Assembly (NCBI GenBank): GCA_029582165.1
Contig: CM055882.1
Coordinates: forward strand, 18,927,867 to 18,991,866
Length of the DNA: 64,000 bases
Source of the DNA: Portulaca oleracea
Taxonomy: Eukaryota; Streptophyta; Magnoliopsida; Caryophyllales; Portulacaceae
Direction of reading: 5' to 3'
How positions within the stretch are numbered: position 1 is the first letter of the stretch; every line of letters starts with the position of its first letter. The notes under the pieces were generated by a model. That model saw only the letters and a list, made by a program, of their open reading frames with translations, was not told the DNA's origin and did no database searches. Both the position numbers and the translations under genes were made by a program. Of the stretch, positions 22,486 to 34,014 are shown piece by piece.

Positions 22486-25400
22486 TTATTCATTGACTTG
22501 TAAGAAAATTGACATATCGTCTTTGGCCAAGGTTATACAAACCTCGGGACCTTCCTCCAACCAAATTCGTTCACACAAATCGTGAGGTTGGAGGTGAGCC
22601 ATAGAGTGTGCCACCCTATTACCGGCCCTAACAATATGGTTCCAGCTAATACTATGAAAATTTGATGAAAATTGAATAATTTGAGACTAATGCCCTAGGC
22701 GTTACGCCGTTGAAGGAGCTTCGATTTTCTTGATCAAAGAGCGATCGCCTTCAACAGTGATGTTTCGGACCCCAAATTCCCAAGCTTTCTGCAATCCAAA
22801 TAAACAGGCTTCCGCTTCCGCCGTTTCAACACAGCTGAACCCTCGGAGTTGCTTGGAACCAGATGCAACAACTAGTCCCTCGTTGTCTCTAATTACAAAG
22901 CCCCATCCTCGTCCCCAGTCACCTGTTTTAGCTGCGTCAAAATTGAGTTTACAGATACCTTGATTTGGAGGGGACCAATATGTGTTTTGCTTGACAGTTC
23001 GAGCCTGCTGGACAGGAAGAGCTTCTTGATAGTCTGCAAGAAACTACAAGGCATTAGCTAAGGATACACTTGCAGGGAGCTGTGTATCAGTTGCAATTTT
23101 TTTGTTCCTTGAGTTCCAACATTGCCAGGCTATGGTGACAAACTGTTCACATCGTTTATTGTCTAATTCCATGAAAGCCTTGTGAAAAAAATCGTGGGGA
23201 CGAGAGTAAGGCATCGCCCACAAAACTTCCTCAAACATACTCATTTCCCAAATGGCAACCGAAGGTGGACAATGGAACACACTGTGGGCATTTGTCTCAG
23301 TCACGCAGCCACAAATTTTGCACCTACTGTCACAGGTGCTAATTCTGCGGTTAATGGCACCGGCCGATGGAAGGATTTCATTACACAGACGCCATCCAAA
23401 CATCTTGATTCGGGGTGGGAGCTTAAGGTGCCATAATTTCTTCCAGAAACTTGAATCTGTCGAGCTGCTGGAGGTTGGGGAATCACTTCTTTTCATGTTC
23501 ATTAAAACGTGATAGCCAGCTTTGACTTTGTAATTCCCATCTTTCGCATCATGCCAAATTTGGTTGTCAACTGGCCAAGTTCGACAAAGCGGAATATTTG
23601 TAATGGACTCCACATCTCCAGGGAGAAATATTTGCTCAATTTTTGTAGAGTCCCAACAGCCTTGATTCACATCAATCAAGTCTTTGACCTTCAAGATCGT
23701 TGTCGAAACTGGTTTTGAAGAATATACCATAAACGATGACGGCCGTGGAATCCATTTGTCATGCCACACATTGACATGCTCTCCATTTCCAATAACCCAT
23801 CTCAACCGATCTTTAATCAAACCCCGAGCTCCCCATATGCTTCTCCAGGTGTAACTAGGTCTGTGACCCAATCAGGAATTTAGGATGTCCCCATCGGAGT
23901 AATATTTTGCCTGAAGGAGCTTTGCTACAAGTGTATTCGGGTTTGTGTGCAATCTCCAAACTTGTTTAGCAAGGAGGGCTATGTTAAATTCCTCGAGATC
24001 CCTAAATCCCATCCCACCTTACTCTTTGCTGACACATAGAGTCGTCGCCGATAACCAGTGCATCTTCTTTTCTCCTTGTCTTGCACCCCACCAGTATCGC
24101 CAAATGAGTCGCTGAATGTCAGCACAAAGAGAACTTGGTAGCTTAAAAATACTCATGGAGTAGACCGGAAGAGACTGAGCAACCGCCTTGATCACTACCT
24201 CCCTTCCTGCCCAAGATAAGAATTGATCATCCCATTGACTGAGCCTCTTCATCATCATGTCCTTGACACCCAGGAGATCTTTGTATTTTGATTTTCCAAC
24301 TCGAGTTGGCAAGCCTAAGTATTTGTGATGTGTCGGCACTTCTCTAATACCTAAAATTTCAGTGATGCGAGATCTCTTCTCAGGAAGTGCACCAGTATGG
24401 AAAACCACGTCCGTTTTATTAAAATTCACTAGCTGCCGGGACGCTTTTTCATACACATTCAGCAATTTCTTGATGACAGCCGCCTGCCCCTCCTCAGCTT
24501 TACAAAATAAAATCGTATCGTCCGCGAAGAGCAAGTGTGAGATAATCGGCGCATTTTTACAAACCCGTATCCCTTACAAAGTTCCAATGGCAACTGCATT
24601 TCGTAGGAGGGCTGATAGACCTTCGGTAATGATTATAAAGAGGAAGGGTGACAGAGGATCACCTTGTCTCAATCCCCGAGATGGAGTCACATGGCCCTGA
24701 GGTATGCCGTTGATGATGAAGGAGAAGGTCGGCGACTCCACAAATCGCATCACGACATCTATCCATCTGCTGCAAAATCCCAATTTACTTAGAATGTCTC
24801 TGAGGAAGCGCCATTCAACCCGGTCGAACGCTTTCTTCATATCGAGCTTTATAGACATATGGCCGGATTTACCCGAATGACAGTGGATGTGGTGGAATAG
24901 TTCATAAGCAATAAGGATGTTATCGCTAATGAGACGGTCCTTGACAAAACCACTTTGTTCTTCAGAAATAATATCCGGCAAAATGGTCTTTAAGCGATTT
25001 GCCATGGTCTTAGTTGCGATTTTCACCAGGACGTTAGCAAGGCTTATGGGGCGGAAATCCACAACTGAGTTTGGTGATCTCATCTTTGGGATAAGGGCGA
25101 CAAAAGTGTGATTAATCCCGTCCGGAAAAGGGCTTCCTTCCAGAAGGTCTATGACTGCAGCAGTAACTTCATCCCCTATGATATGCCAGAATTTTTGATA
25201 AAAATAAGGATTGAAACCATCAGGCCCTGGGGATTTCCCGGGGTGCATCTGAAAAACTGCATCCTTAATTTCATCAGGTCTATATGGCTCGATGAGCTTG
25301 GCATTCATTTCCTCATTAACCCGGGGTTGGATCAATTGAAGAATTTCCTCAGCCCCGTTTACGCCTTCAGATTTGAAGAGATCAGTGTAATAGTCAGTAA

Positions 25401-26572
25401 ACAAATGCTCAAACTCTTCCATAGAGGTGTAGCTATTACCTTCAGAGTCAGTAAGCCGAGTGATTGTACTTGTCCTTCTTCTTGCCGAGGCTTTATTATG
25501 GAACCATTTTGAGTTGTGATCTCCATACATCAGGAAGTCTTTTTTCGCCCTTTGCCACCACATGATTTCCTCATTTGCTTGTAATTTGCGTAGCTCCGCT
25601 TGAAGAATTTTCCTTTCCTCCACAGTTATGGCGGCACTCAATTTACTCTTCGTGTTTTTTTATGCCTTGCTGAATGCTCCCAAAAGATTCTTTAGCCCAT
25701 TGAGCCAAGGCAAATCTACAGTGGTCCAACTTTTTGAAACAAGATCTACTGGGCCTTGTGCTCAAATTGCTACTCCAAACATTTCTGATCACATCTTCAC
25801 AAGACTCAACCGATGCCCACATATTCTCAAAATAAAAACGCTTTGCACGAGGTCCTCCTAGCTTTCCAACTGGGTTAAACTGTAAACATAGAGGCAGGTG
25901 ATCTGAGATTGTCTCCTCAAGATGTAAGACCTCGGCACTACGGAATAATTCAGTCCATTCAGTGTTTGCCATAAACCGATCAAGGCGTTCTTCCACAGAT
26001 TCACCCCCATCTCTACCATTCCACCAAGTGTATTTATACCCTTTAAAACCCAAGTCGAACAAACCACAGAGGGAAAAGGTTTCCTGGAAGGTGTCTAGGA
26101 CAGATTGAATCTTGTTCGCCCCCCCGAATTTCTCGTAATTGAAGAATATCTCATTGTAGTCACCTCCGACTAGCCATGGTAGTTGTGAATGCAGTTTTAA
26201 GTCGTTGATCAAGGTGCAAGTATTCAATTTATTTTGAGTCTCCGGCCATCCATATAGTCCTGTGAACCTCCATGGCACACTTCCTACACCCTCGTCAACA
26301 ACAACATCTATGTGATGGAGAGAATATGACAGCAAGGAGACCTTTAAATCTTTACTCCAAAAAAGAGCTAAGCCACCCGATCTCCCCCTACTATCTACTG
26401 ATATGTTGAAAAAGTTCAGTAACTTGTTTCCAACTGTTTTCATCTCAAAAGAGCTCTTCTTCGTCTCCGACAAGAAGATGATAAGTGGCTTGTACCTGTG
26501 AATGAGCTTCACAAGGTCCGTTACTGTCCGAGGGTTGCCAAGCCCTCGGCAGTTAATGCATAAGAGACTCAT
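22486..26572 (-). pseudogene. LINE-1 ORF2: endonuclease, reverse transcriptase, zf-RVT, RNase H
   Basis: About 1360 codons, normal for plant L1 elements. The order is: APE-type endonuclease (26572-25900; VGGDYNEIFF, TWWNGRDGG, SDHLPLCL); RT (about 25300-24100; KSPGPDGFN, DFRPISLANVLVKI, QSGFVKDRLISDNILI, LDMKKAFDRVEW, GLRQGDPLSPFLF); catalytic FADD at 24528-24517; zf-RVT (about 23450-23250; CKICG..TETNAHSVFHC); RNase H (22980-22690; CKLNFDAAKTGDWGRGWGFV, ETAEAEACLFGLQKAW). Defects are one lost or gained A in an A7 run at 25655-25661, and in-frame stops at about 24574, 24019, 23871 and 23044, with two more near 22690-22710. The ATG overlaps the ORF1 stop. Confidence 0.9.
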
Positions 26573-27654
26573 TGACGTAGGCGGAGTTGCCTAGCAACTT
26601 CCGCCTCTGGTTCATGGTTGTCACCGGTGTCAAAGTCTCCTTCCACAATGCGCATTTTGTCCCCTGTTCCTACCGAATGCTGCTGCCCCAGCTTGCGCTT
26701 AAAAGCTTCGTTACCAATCTCCAAAGCTTTATCATTGTCAATAAGCATCCCTTCCCCTTCCATCTTATTCTTGCCTTCATTACTACTTCCACCAACCGAG
26801 AAAGCTAATCGCTGCCTGGCTTTAGGTTGTGGCAATCTCCCCTTGAAGGCCAAGTAAAGTCGCTTCTCCTCCATCATTTCTTGTTCCGCATTTCGTCTTC
26901 TTGACTTCATAGGGGAAGCTTTAAGCCAATTCCCGTACTGTTGATTATCAGTGGGTGTGTTCGGGTCTACTTCATCACACTCCTTCAGGAGGTGTCCAAG
27001 TCTACCGCATCCATGGCAAAATTCCGGTAGTCTCAAATACTTGAACTTCACCCATATAGATTTGCCATCCATTCTCACCATCAGACCACGCCGAAGGGGT
27101 TGCGTTACGTCCACATCCGCTCGAAAGCAAAGAGATTTATCGGCTCCAAACATCGATTCTTCCTCACATCCAATGAAGGTACCCACTTTGTCTCCCAAGA
27201 TCTTTGCAAAGGCTACCGTTTGTCGCAGCGCCGGGACATCATAAGCCTTAACCCAGAATCTTGCAACACGAAAATCGATATCCGAAAACTGCTCCGTGCC
27301 TTGCCATTCTCTGACTAGTAAAAGCTTCCCATTGAACGACCATGGCCCTTCATTCATCACAAACTCCTTGTCTACGTGTGTAAAGAACTGAAACAAAAAG
27401 AGGTTTGTGTCTAGTTCTCTCATGACAACCCCTTTTGAAGGTTTCCATATATTTTTCAAGACCATCCGAAGAACCTTGGAGTTGAACGAATGCCTCGTCA
27501 AAAGATGCCCCACAAGGCTCAATTCAATTTCAGCGACTTTCTCCTGTGAGATTTCCTCAGCGATTTCGACTACTTCTTCCTCTGCCTCCGTTAAACGGAG
27601 CTTTCCCCAATCAATGTCTTGTTCTTCCGCCATAATAAGTAACTTCAGGCTCAA
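26569..27654 (-). CDS. LINE-1 ORF1 protein (DUF4283-like, zinc knuckle)
   Basis: An uninterrupted 361-codon frame. MAEEQDIDWGKLRLTEAEEE, starting 7 codons into the frame at 27633, is the more likely start. The N-terminal half resembles the DUF4283 domain of plant LINE ORF1 proteins (WSFNGKLLLVREWQG, ARFWVKAYDVPALRQT). A CX2CX4HX4C knuckle (CHGCGRLGHLLKEC) sits at about residues 218-231. The basic, glycine-rich tail is typical of RNA-binding ORF1 proteins, which coat LINE RNA. The stop codon overlaps the ORF2 start as ATGA (26572-26569), so ORF2 would be translated by termination-reinitiation. This is the best-preserved ORF of the LINE. Confidence 0.85.
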   Translation of the reverse strand: MSLKLLIMAEEQDIDWGKLRLTEAEEEVVEIAEEISQEKVAEIELSLVGHLLTRHSFNSKVLRMVLKNIWKPSKGVVMRELDTNLFLFQFFTHVDKEFVMNEGPWSFNGKLLLVREWQGTEQFSDIDFRVARFWVKAYDVPALRQTVAFAKILGDKVGTFIGCEEESMFGADKSLCFRADVDVTQPLRRGLMVRMDGKSIWVKFKYLRLPEFCHGCGRLGHLLKECDEVDPNTPTDNQQYGNWLKASPMKSRRRNAEQEMMEEKRLYLAFKGRLPQPKARQRLAFSVGGSSNEGKNKMEGEGMLIDNDKALEIGNEAFKRKLGQQHSVGTGDKMRIVEGDFDTGDNHEPEAEVARQLRLRQ

Positions 27655-27860
27655 GAAACCAACACAAAACCCTAATCAGCGACAGAAGCCTCTCACTTGA
27701 GGCCTACCCCACCAGTCTTATCCGGACGCCGGAAAGACAGCCTAACTGCCGAAGTCTCACCGGAAAACGGGAGACACAGATGCCCTCACAACGGCGCCCT
27801 AGAGAATTAGGGTTCCGAGGAGTACTTTAGAATCTTATTTGAATACATTCAAACAAAGAT

Positions 27861-27875
27861 ATATTATTTAAATTT
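27861..27875. repeat. LINE-1 target site duplication (right copy)
   Basis: Identical to 22437-22451. Confidence 0.85.
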
Positions 27876-29018
27876 AGTATAAAGTAATTCAACATTTTTA
27901 AAAAAAAGTTCTAAAATTTATAGTAACTAAATTTATTACACAACAAGAAATGACCAACAAAAAAAATTGTTGTCTTAGTCCAATTTTTGTTGCCCTTTAA
28001 CATGGGACTACAAAAAAAATTATCATGATTTGGTAGTTTTATCCTCAAGGCACAAAGTACGAGCCACAAATTAGTAAAAATGGTAGCACAGAGTAGTTGT
28101 GGTGGGCAACAAAAATTTTTTTGTTTCCTCAGTAGCCTAATACAACCATTCTTCTTTAAATTTTCGCCCTATCTATATCAATTGCAACAAAAAAAAAGTT
28201 TGTTGCGACATATAGCGTGTCTTGCCCTACTATTAAGATCATATTATTAAATATTAAGACATCATTCTTTTATATGGTTGGTTGCGGTGTGGTGGAATTT
28301 GAAAAAGTGTGGTGAATTGCGGTGAAAGTTGTGGTATGCGAGTATGTTAAGAGAGAGAATGTGAAAAGTAGAGGAGAAAAATGAGGAGAGAGAAAAATGA
28401 AAAAATATATTGATAATGATTGTGATGTAGTGTGGTGAATTGTTGTGGAAAATTAAAGAGTGTGGTGCGGTGTGGAATTGCTTCGCAACCTACTGCATAA
28501 AAAAATGGGGCCTAAATTGAAATAAAGTGGTATGATTGATTTCCATAAGGTCTATTAAGCTTTAAAATCTCCGACTTTGAACATTGTTCATAAGAATATC
28601 TCGAACTTCATTTTCTAAATAAATATCCCAAACTTTTGGGGGTTGCATTCGAACTTCATTTTCTATAATGCATTGATTGACTTTTGGTTTTGATACACTT
28701 CTATTCTGCATATCACCCCAAAAAAATATATTTACATTACAGAAAAACTTGAATTTAATTGATTTTTATCCGGCAGTGAAACATAATAATCCTTTCCATA
28801 ACTATAATATCACATATAAATTACAAAAAGTTATACTTTTATTGATTACTTTTTATATTTCAAAAAAGCGCCTCAAATGCCTAATGGATGAGGTATGTGG
28901 ATTTGATTAGGGTATAAATGACGCTTATTGGCGTAGTCAACGCATCCAAACCTTCTTATAATTAAAAACTAATAATTGCTATTAAAACAATTAGTTCAAA
29001 ACATCTATAAAAATAGTA
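27876..29018. other. No gene recognised; possible small MITE
   Basis: AT-rich unassigned DNA. At about 28278-28497, a GGTTGCGGTGTGG start and an inverted GGTTGCGAAGCAATTCC end suggest a small terminal-inverted-repeat element, but no TSD is clear. The 77-residue frame at 28677 has no motif. Confidence 0.4.
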
Positions 29019-29269
29019 CCTCTGTTCTTTTTTATCTGTCACTTTAACTAACTTTTCTCGTTTCTAATTATCTGTCATTTTATAGTCCCAATAACCTATT
29101 AATTACTGATTTTACTATTTTACAATTGATAGTTATTGTGGTAGAATGAGAGTTATTAAAAAGTAATAAGGTCATTATGATAATTATGCTCATAACTATC
29201 CCATAAATGTTAGACACACTGGTATTAGTAAATCAATTCTAAATGATAGATAATTTCAAATAGAGAGAA
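29019..29269. mobile_element. Stowaway-like MITE
   Basis: Flanked by TA. The left end is CCTCTGTTCTTTTTTATCTG, and the right end inverted is TTCTCTCTATTTGAAATTATC, both followed by TGTCA/TATCA and a T-rich stretch. About 251 bp. Confidence 0.65.
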
Positions 29270-29838
29270 TAATAATTTAGTAAAGGATAAGACACTGGAG
29301 AAATATGTTGAGACAATACAGGTACCAATAAATTAATCCAGACGAGAGACAACACAAGTCAATAGCAACTCACAGCGCGGGGTGATGTTTACTGCCAACA
29401 CAAATTGAATCTTATAAATGTTGGAAATTTGTGATTCAGCGGCTATTAGTATAACTCAACATTAACGACAAAGTTGCAAAAAGTAGAAAAGGATTAATCA
29501 AGGACTAGTCTATACTCGTATACATATGGCCCATGGAATTACGAGCATAATAGACTAGTTGTAATATGACAGTAGGGAAGTGGGTCCTAAGTTACAACCA
29601 CTATGGAAGGACCAAGAAAGAGAAAGAAGCAGGAACGAGTTCAAATGTGATAATTATACAACAAACAAACAAACAAACAAGTAAAAAGAAAAGGGCGGTG
29701 GGCTGTCCCAAACACACAAAAAATGGCCTCTAAGAAAGAGGCGGTCTTGACTTTCCTTCCTACTTTAGACTCAGTTATAGCCAATTAGCCACACCACAAC
29801 ATGCATTGTAAAATATAGTGAACTATCGGATGCATATA
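29270..29838. other. No gene recognised
   Basis: Unassigned DNA between two Stowaway elements; a short (CAAA)n run lies at about 29661-29680. Confidence 0.5.
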
Positions 29839-30091
29839 CTCGCTCCGTTTCATATTAACTGTCATAATTTTAATTTTTATAGTCTCCAATATTATTTTTT
29901 GATAATTTCTTATATAATATATTATTAATAATTATATTATTATACTTGTATGATAGTATTGTTCGTTACGAATCTAATGGTGATAATTTTATATAACAAT
30001 TAATTGTATATATTGAGAAATTTATAGTAAAAAATTTTGAAGTTTAATTGAACAATTTTCAAAGACGACAATTAATATAAAACGAAAGGAG
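29839..30091. mobile_element. Stowaway-like MITE
   Basis: 253 bp flanked by TA. The left end CTCGCTCCGTTTCATATTAA and the inverted right end CTCCTTTCGTTTTATATTAA, then TTGTCGTC, make good terminal inverted repeats. The AT-rich middle (TATTATTAATAATTATATT) is typical. Confidence 0.85.
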
Positions 30092-30499
30092 TATATACGT
30101 GCATCCATGTAAATCATGTCACATCACGTCCCCCATCAATGCATTTTCTTCTCAATCCAACTGCGATGACTATGAATCGACCACGCTTTCCTTTAGTTTC
30201 TTTCATTTTTATTTTATTAGTTGTTGAGTGTGAGAGGGGGGTGAACGTGAAAGGACCATTCTATCTCATTAGACTGGTCGATTAGTAGTTCAAACAACAT
30301 AAAAGTTAAGGTTTGATCAACATAATTTTAGTCCCCCACATAGAAAGGTTCAAGACTTTGCATATTAACATCTGAATTATATTGGACAATTGACATGCAA
30401 TACAATCTACGCTTTAGGTTCAACGAATGTCTACTTGGAGCATGTTTTCATCTGTGATAATATATGTACTTGAAATCAGTAAATTACATTTGTCGTGTC
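30092..30499. other. No gene recognised
   Basis: Unassigned DNA up to the left inverted repeat of the nested complex. Confidence 0.5.
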
Positions 30500-30658
30500 T
30501 GAGGTTTGCTGTAATAATTTTTACACATTTCATATTTGTGAAATAATTTTACCTTACATCACATAAGCTCTAAGTGTTTTTTTATCCTACCAGAGGCTTA
30601 ATTGTTGTAATAATTATTTCACACACCACCCTTGTGAAATAATTTTTACCATACCTCA
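30500..30658 (+). repeat. Left inverted repeat of the outermost element
   Basis: Matches the reverse complement of 58379-58531 with scattered differences; contains two copies of a TTTGTGAAATAATTTT-like motif. Confidence 0.75.
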
Positions 30659-30783
30659 AAATATTTGTAAGTAATTTTTACTTAACTTGTTATAGCACTA
30701 AGTTTTACTGAAAATCTAAATCTTCGATTTCTGTCTTTACTACTGAAGATATAGAATCCAATACGACATTTGAATGCCATGAA

Positions 30784-30788
30784 ATGTC
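30784..30788. repeat. Copia-1 target site duplication (left)
   Basis: ATGTC, matching 57938-57942. Confidence 0.75.
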
Positions 30789-31534
30789 TGTTAGAAATTC
30801 AGAGATGGGATTGATTCTTTGAGACGTGAATGTGATCACTTCCTCATGGCTGCCTGATCTCTATCCATTGTACAGGAAATAAGACAATATTTGCCATGAA
30901 ATGCCATGAAATGTCTGTTAGAAATTAAGACAATATTTGCCCCTTATGTGAATTCGTGTGTCTCCAGGATACAAAAAAGTTTCCTGGATTGACGAATATA
31001 TATAATCATCAATTCCTCATGGCTGCCTGATCTCTATCCATTGTACAGGATATGGATAAGAACAGTTTGTGGAAAACTGCTAATGACAGTTCATAACTGT
31101 CAGCAACCAATCCTGTCAACTGTAACATTATAATAAAAAAAAAAGAAAACAAACGACTTGGTTATTATAGTTGCTCCTTTGCTCCGAGCTCACGTGCGCC
31201 TAATAAGTGTCAAGTGCGCCTAATAAGCGCCAAAAGCGCCTCTAGCGCCCTACAGCCCACGCTGCGTGTGCGTGTGCGGTTCAATGCTTCGCATTGAACC
31301 TTAACCCAAGCACATGTTAGCCCAGTCCATGGTTTATTTATTTGTAAGTCCATATAACTCCTTAACTTATAAAGAGCTATAATATAACTTACTTTGTCCA
31401 TGTGGGACATTAATTAATAAAACCTATTTATATTCTCTAGGAGCTGAGTTAGGGATCACATTATTCTATCCATGTGGGACCTTGATAGAAGTAATACATT
31501 AATTGACTCATTAAATTTCACTAACTATTCAACA
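30789..31534 (-). repeat. Copia-1 3' LTR, with a patch of filler DNA
   Basis: Matches 57310-57937 apart from a patch at 30842-30925. The patch is assembled from nearby sequence: a copy of CATGGCTGCCTGATCTCTAT from further into the same LTR, then a copy of the flank-LTR junction itself (CCATGAAATGTCTGTTAGAA). Confidence 0.85.
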
Positions 31535-31548
31535 ATCTCCCACTAGTT
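31535..31548 (-). other. Copia-1 polypurine tract
   Basis: Minus strand CTAGTGGGAGAT directly precedes the LTR start TGTTGAATAG, a standard Copia PPT position and sequence. Confidence 0.8.
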
Positions 31549-31990
31549 AGTGAAAGTTGTGAAATTTAACCAAATCTAAAGGTATCATAAGATTAAACCT
31601 TCAGTTAGTGTAAGTGACTCAAAGTCTTAAAAGTATTTGGTGGCCAGATAGCTTAAACCAAATCCTTTAATATTAAGACCGGAGGCACTACTATACACAC
31701 AGTACCGCACCTTATCCTTATTTCATAAGAAGCCTTATTATTTTAGCACTATTATGACCTTGTGCTCATCCTAGTTCTGTGAATATGTACAAGAGTTAAA
31801 ATCCCATCAAACTCTTATTTAGAGCGGCCACACTCTAATATTCACATAGGTGAATTCCATACCTTTATGGATTCCATTAAGAGTGGAAACTCATCCTCCT
31901 TAGTAAGAAAATGCACTATATCCTATTTATAGTGCTCCACTGACCTTATTGTAATTTGTTATTACCTTTTAAACCTTATAACTAGTTTTC
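31549..31990 (-). other. Copia-1 3' non-coding part
   Basis: Internal sequence between the end of RNase H and the polypurine tract; no coding signal. Such a stretch is normal in this kind of Copia element. Confidence 0.5.
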
Positions 31991-33747
31991 ACTAGAGTAA
32001 GGTAGGGTTCCTATTACAACATATCATACATTAAAGGATTTTAACCCATTCTAGCAGAGGTGCTCTTCACCAAATCTCTTGGCAAACCTTTAGTCAAAGG
32101 GTCTGCTAGATTTAGAGTTGATTTAACATAGGTGATTGTTATAACACCATCCTGAATCAACTGCATCACATATGCATGTCTCAAACTAATGTGTCTAGAC
32201 TAGACTTCCCATTATAGATTTTACTATAAGCTCGAGACATGGTAGCCTGACTATCGCAATATAAGGAAGTGGCTGACATAGGTTGTGGCCACAACTTAAT
32301 ATCCATCAATAAATTCTTCAGTCATTCTGCTTCCTTTCCTGCTGCTGCTAGAGCAATGAACTTAGATTCCATAGTGGAATGTGAGATACATGTTGCTTCT
32401 TAGAGACCCATCTAATGGCTCCTCCTCGTAGGGTAAATATCCGCCCAGATGTTGACTTGTTATCATTAGAGCTAGTTATCCAACTAGGATATGTGAATCC
32501 CTCTAAAACTGATGGAAAATCATTAAAGAAGAGACCAAAGTCAACTGTCCTTTTCAAGTAGCCAAGTACTCTTGCAATGGCCTTCCAATGTTCTGTACTT
32601 GGTTTACTTGTATACCTAGATAATTTGCACACTGCAAATGCAATGTCTTGTCTGGTACAGTGCAATGCATACATCAGACTCCCTATAGCATTAGCATACT
32701 CCAACTGTGCAACAACTCTTCCATTGTTCTCCACTAAGTGAACACTTGGATCATAGGGAATTTTGGTATCCTTTATATTGAGATGTTTGAACTTAGTCAA
32801 CAATTTCTCAATATAGTGAGATTGACTCAAGGCAAAACTGGTTCCAAAAATGAGCTAAGGTAGTATCAGCTTCATTAAGATCCTTCATCTTAAATTGAGA
32901 AGTGAGATACTTCTTAGTTTCATTTATTCCATGTAAATTAGTTCCAAAAATGAGCATGTCATCAGCATAAAAACATATAATTACTCCATAAGAATATGTA
33001 AACTTCGAATAAATACATTTATCCGAGTTATTATGGAGAAAATCATTTGAATGAAGCGCAACATCAAACTTTTCATGTCACTGTTTGGGTGCTTGTTTCA
33101 ATTCATATAAGGATTTAACCAATTTACACACCTTCTTTTCATTTCTTGGTAATATGAAACCCTCAGATTGTTCCATATAAATCTCCTCTTCTAAATCTCC
33201 ATTTAGAAAGGCTGTTTTTACATCCATCTGATGCACATGTAGCTTAAATATTGAAGTCAATGCAAACAGAATCCTAATGGATGTAATTCTGGCTACACGA
33301 GCGTAGGTATCAAAGTAATCGATACCTTCCTTCGTTTAGCTACTAATCTAGCCTTAAAGGTTTGTAAAGAACCATCAGTAATGTACTTCCTCCTAAATAC
33401 CCATTTACATCCTATTGGATTTGAACCTGGAGGCCGACAAGTCCACTAGAATCTAAGTATTGTTGGACAATATTGAATCCATCTCATCATTTATTGCCTC
33501 CTTCAAGAATGCAGAATCTCTGGATGCCATAACCTCACTAAATGTTTTAGGGTCATCATAAACATTTAGTACAATGGGTATTTGATCTGATACTTCTGTC
33601 ATGCTACCCTCAACCAGAAAAACAATAGATATGGAGGAAACAAAATCCGGTCCAAAATCTTTAGCTTTTCTAACCCTTTGGCTTCTTCTTGGTTCTATAC
33701 CAGACTCAAGTTCATTACTTTTGTCAATTAAACCAGAAGTAGTGCTT
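31991..33747 (-). pseudogene. Copia-1 RT and RNase H
   Basis: Reading on the minus strand from the hAT insertion site: the linker (EPRRSQRVRKAKDFG), then ARVARITSIR, MDVKTAFLNGDLEEEIYM, LVKSLYELKQAPKQ (a Gln codon changed to a stop follows) and FYADDMLIFG with catalytic YADD at 32969-32958. RNase H follows (SQSHYIEKLLTKF, GSLMYALHCTRQDIAFAVCK, NKSTSGRIFTL, ESKFIALAAAGKEAE, LYCDSQATMSRAYS). Stops and at least four frameshifts break the frame, including near 33450-33300, 32840 and 32348. All domains of the family are visible, so loss of function came from small changes and the hAT insertion. Confidence 0.88.
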
Positions 33748-33755
33748 CCTAATGG
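33748..33755. repeat. hAT target site duplication (left)
   Basis: CCTAATGG, identical to 54994-55001. Removing the insertion rejoins the Copia-1 pol sequence (…CTTCCTAATGGTATATC). Confidence 0.85.
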
Positions 33756-33933
33756 TAGGGGTGTTCAAAAAAACCGGAACCGCTTCATCGAAACGTAAAT
33801 CAGCTAAAAAAAACCGGAAACAGGCAACACCGAACCGCTTCATTTTTCTGGTGCACCGATCCGGATAAACCGGATGCTAAACGGGGCGGTTCCGGTTTGT
33901 AATTTTCAAACCGTGAGGGAACCGAATCGACCG

Positions 33934-33934
<1 letters not shown>

Positions 33935-33982
<48 letters not shown>
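33935..33982. repeat. (TA)n tract 1, in the hAT-like element
   Basis: About 24 TA units at the left edge of element B. With the matching tract at 54543-54580 it marks the original microsatellite of the hAT-like element. Confidence 0.85.
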
Positions 33983-33984
<2 letters not shown>

Positions 33985-34014
33985 ATAATTGGATTCTAAT
34001 CACTACAAAAGAGC

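Larger units (their letters stand above)
22452..27860 (-). mobile_element. LINE-1, near full-length plant L1-type retrotransposon
   Basis: A 5.4 kb minus-strand non-LTR retrotransposon with ORF1 (27654-26569), ORF2 (26572-22486), a very short 3' UTR and an A tail (T run at 22452-22460). It is framed by the 15-bp TSD at 22437-22451 and 27861-27875. Both ORFs are complete in extent. ORF2 carries about six stops and one frameshift, so the copy is dead but not very old. The 5' leader (27655-27860) is GC-richer than its surroundings over about 27660-27820. Confidence 0.9.

Noticed and set aside
27937..28250. CACTA or other TIR element around ACACAACAAGAAATGACC
   Set aside because: The resemblance to CACTACAAGAAA is partial and no second end or TSD was found.
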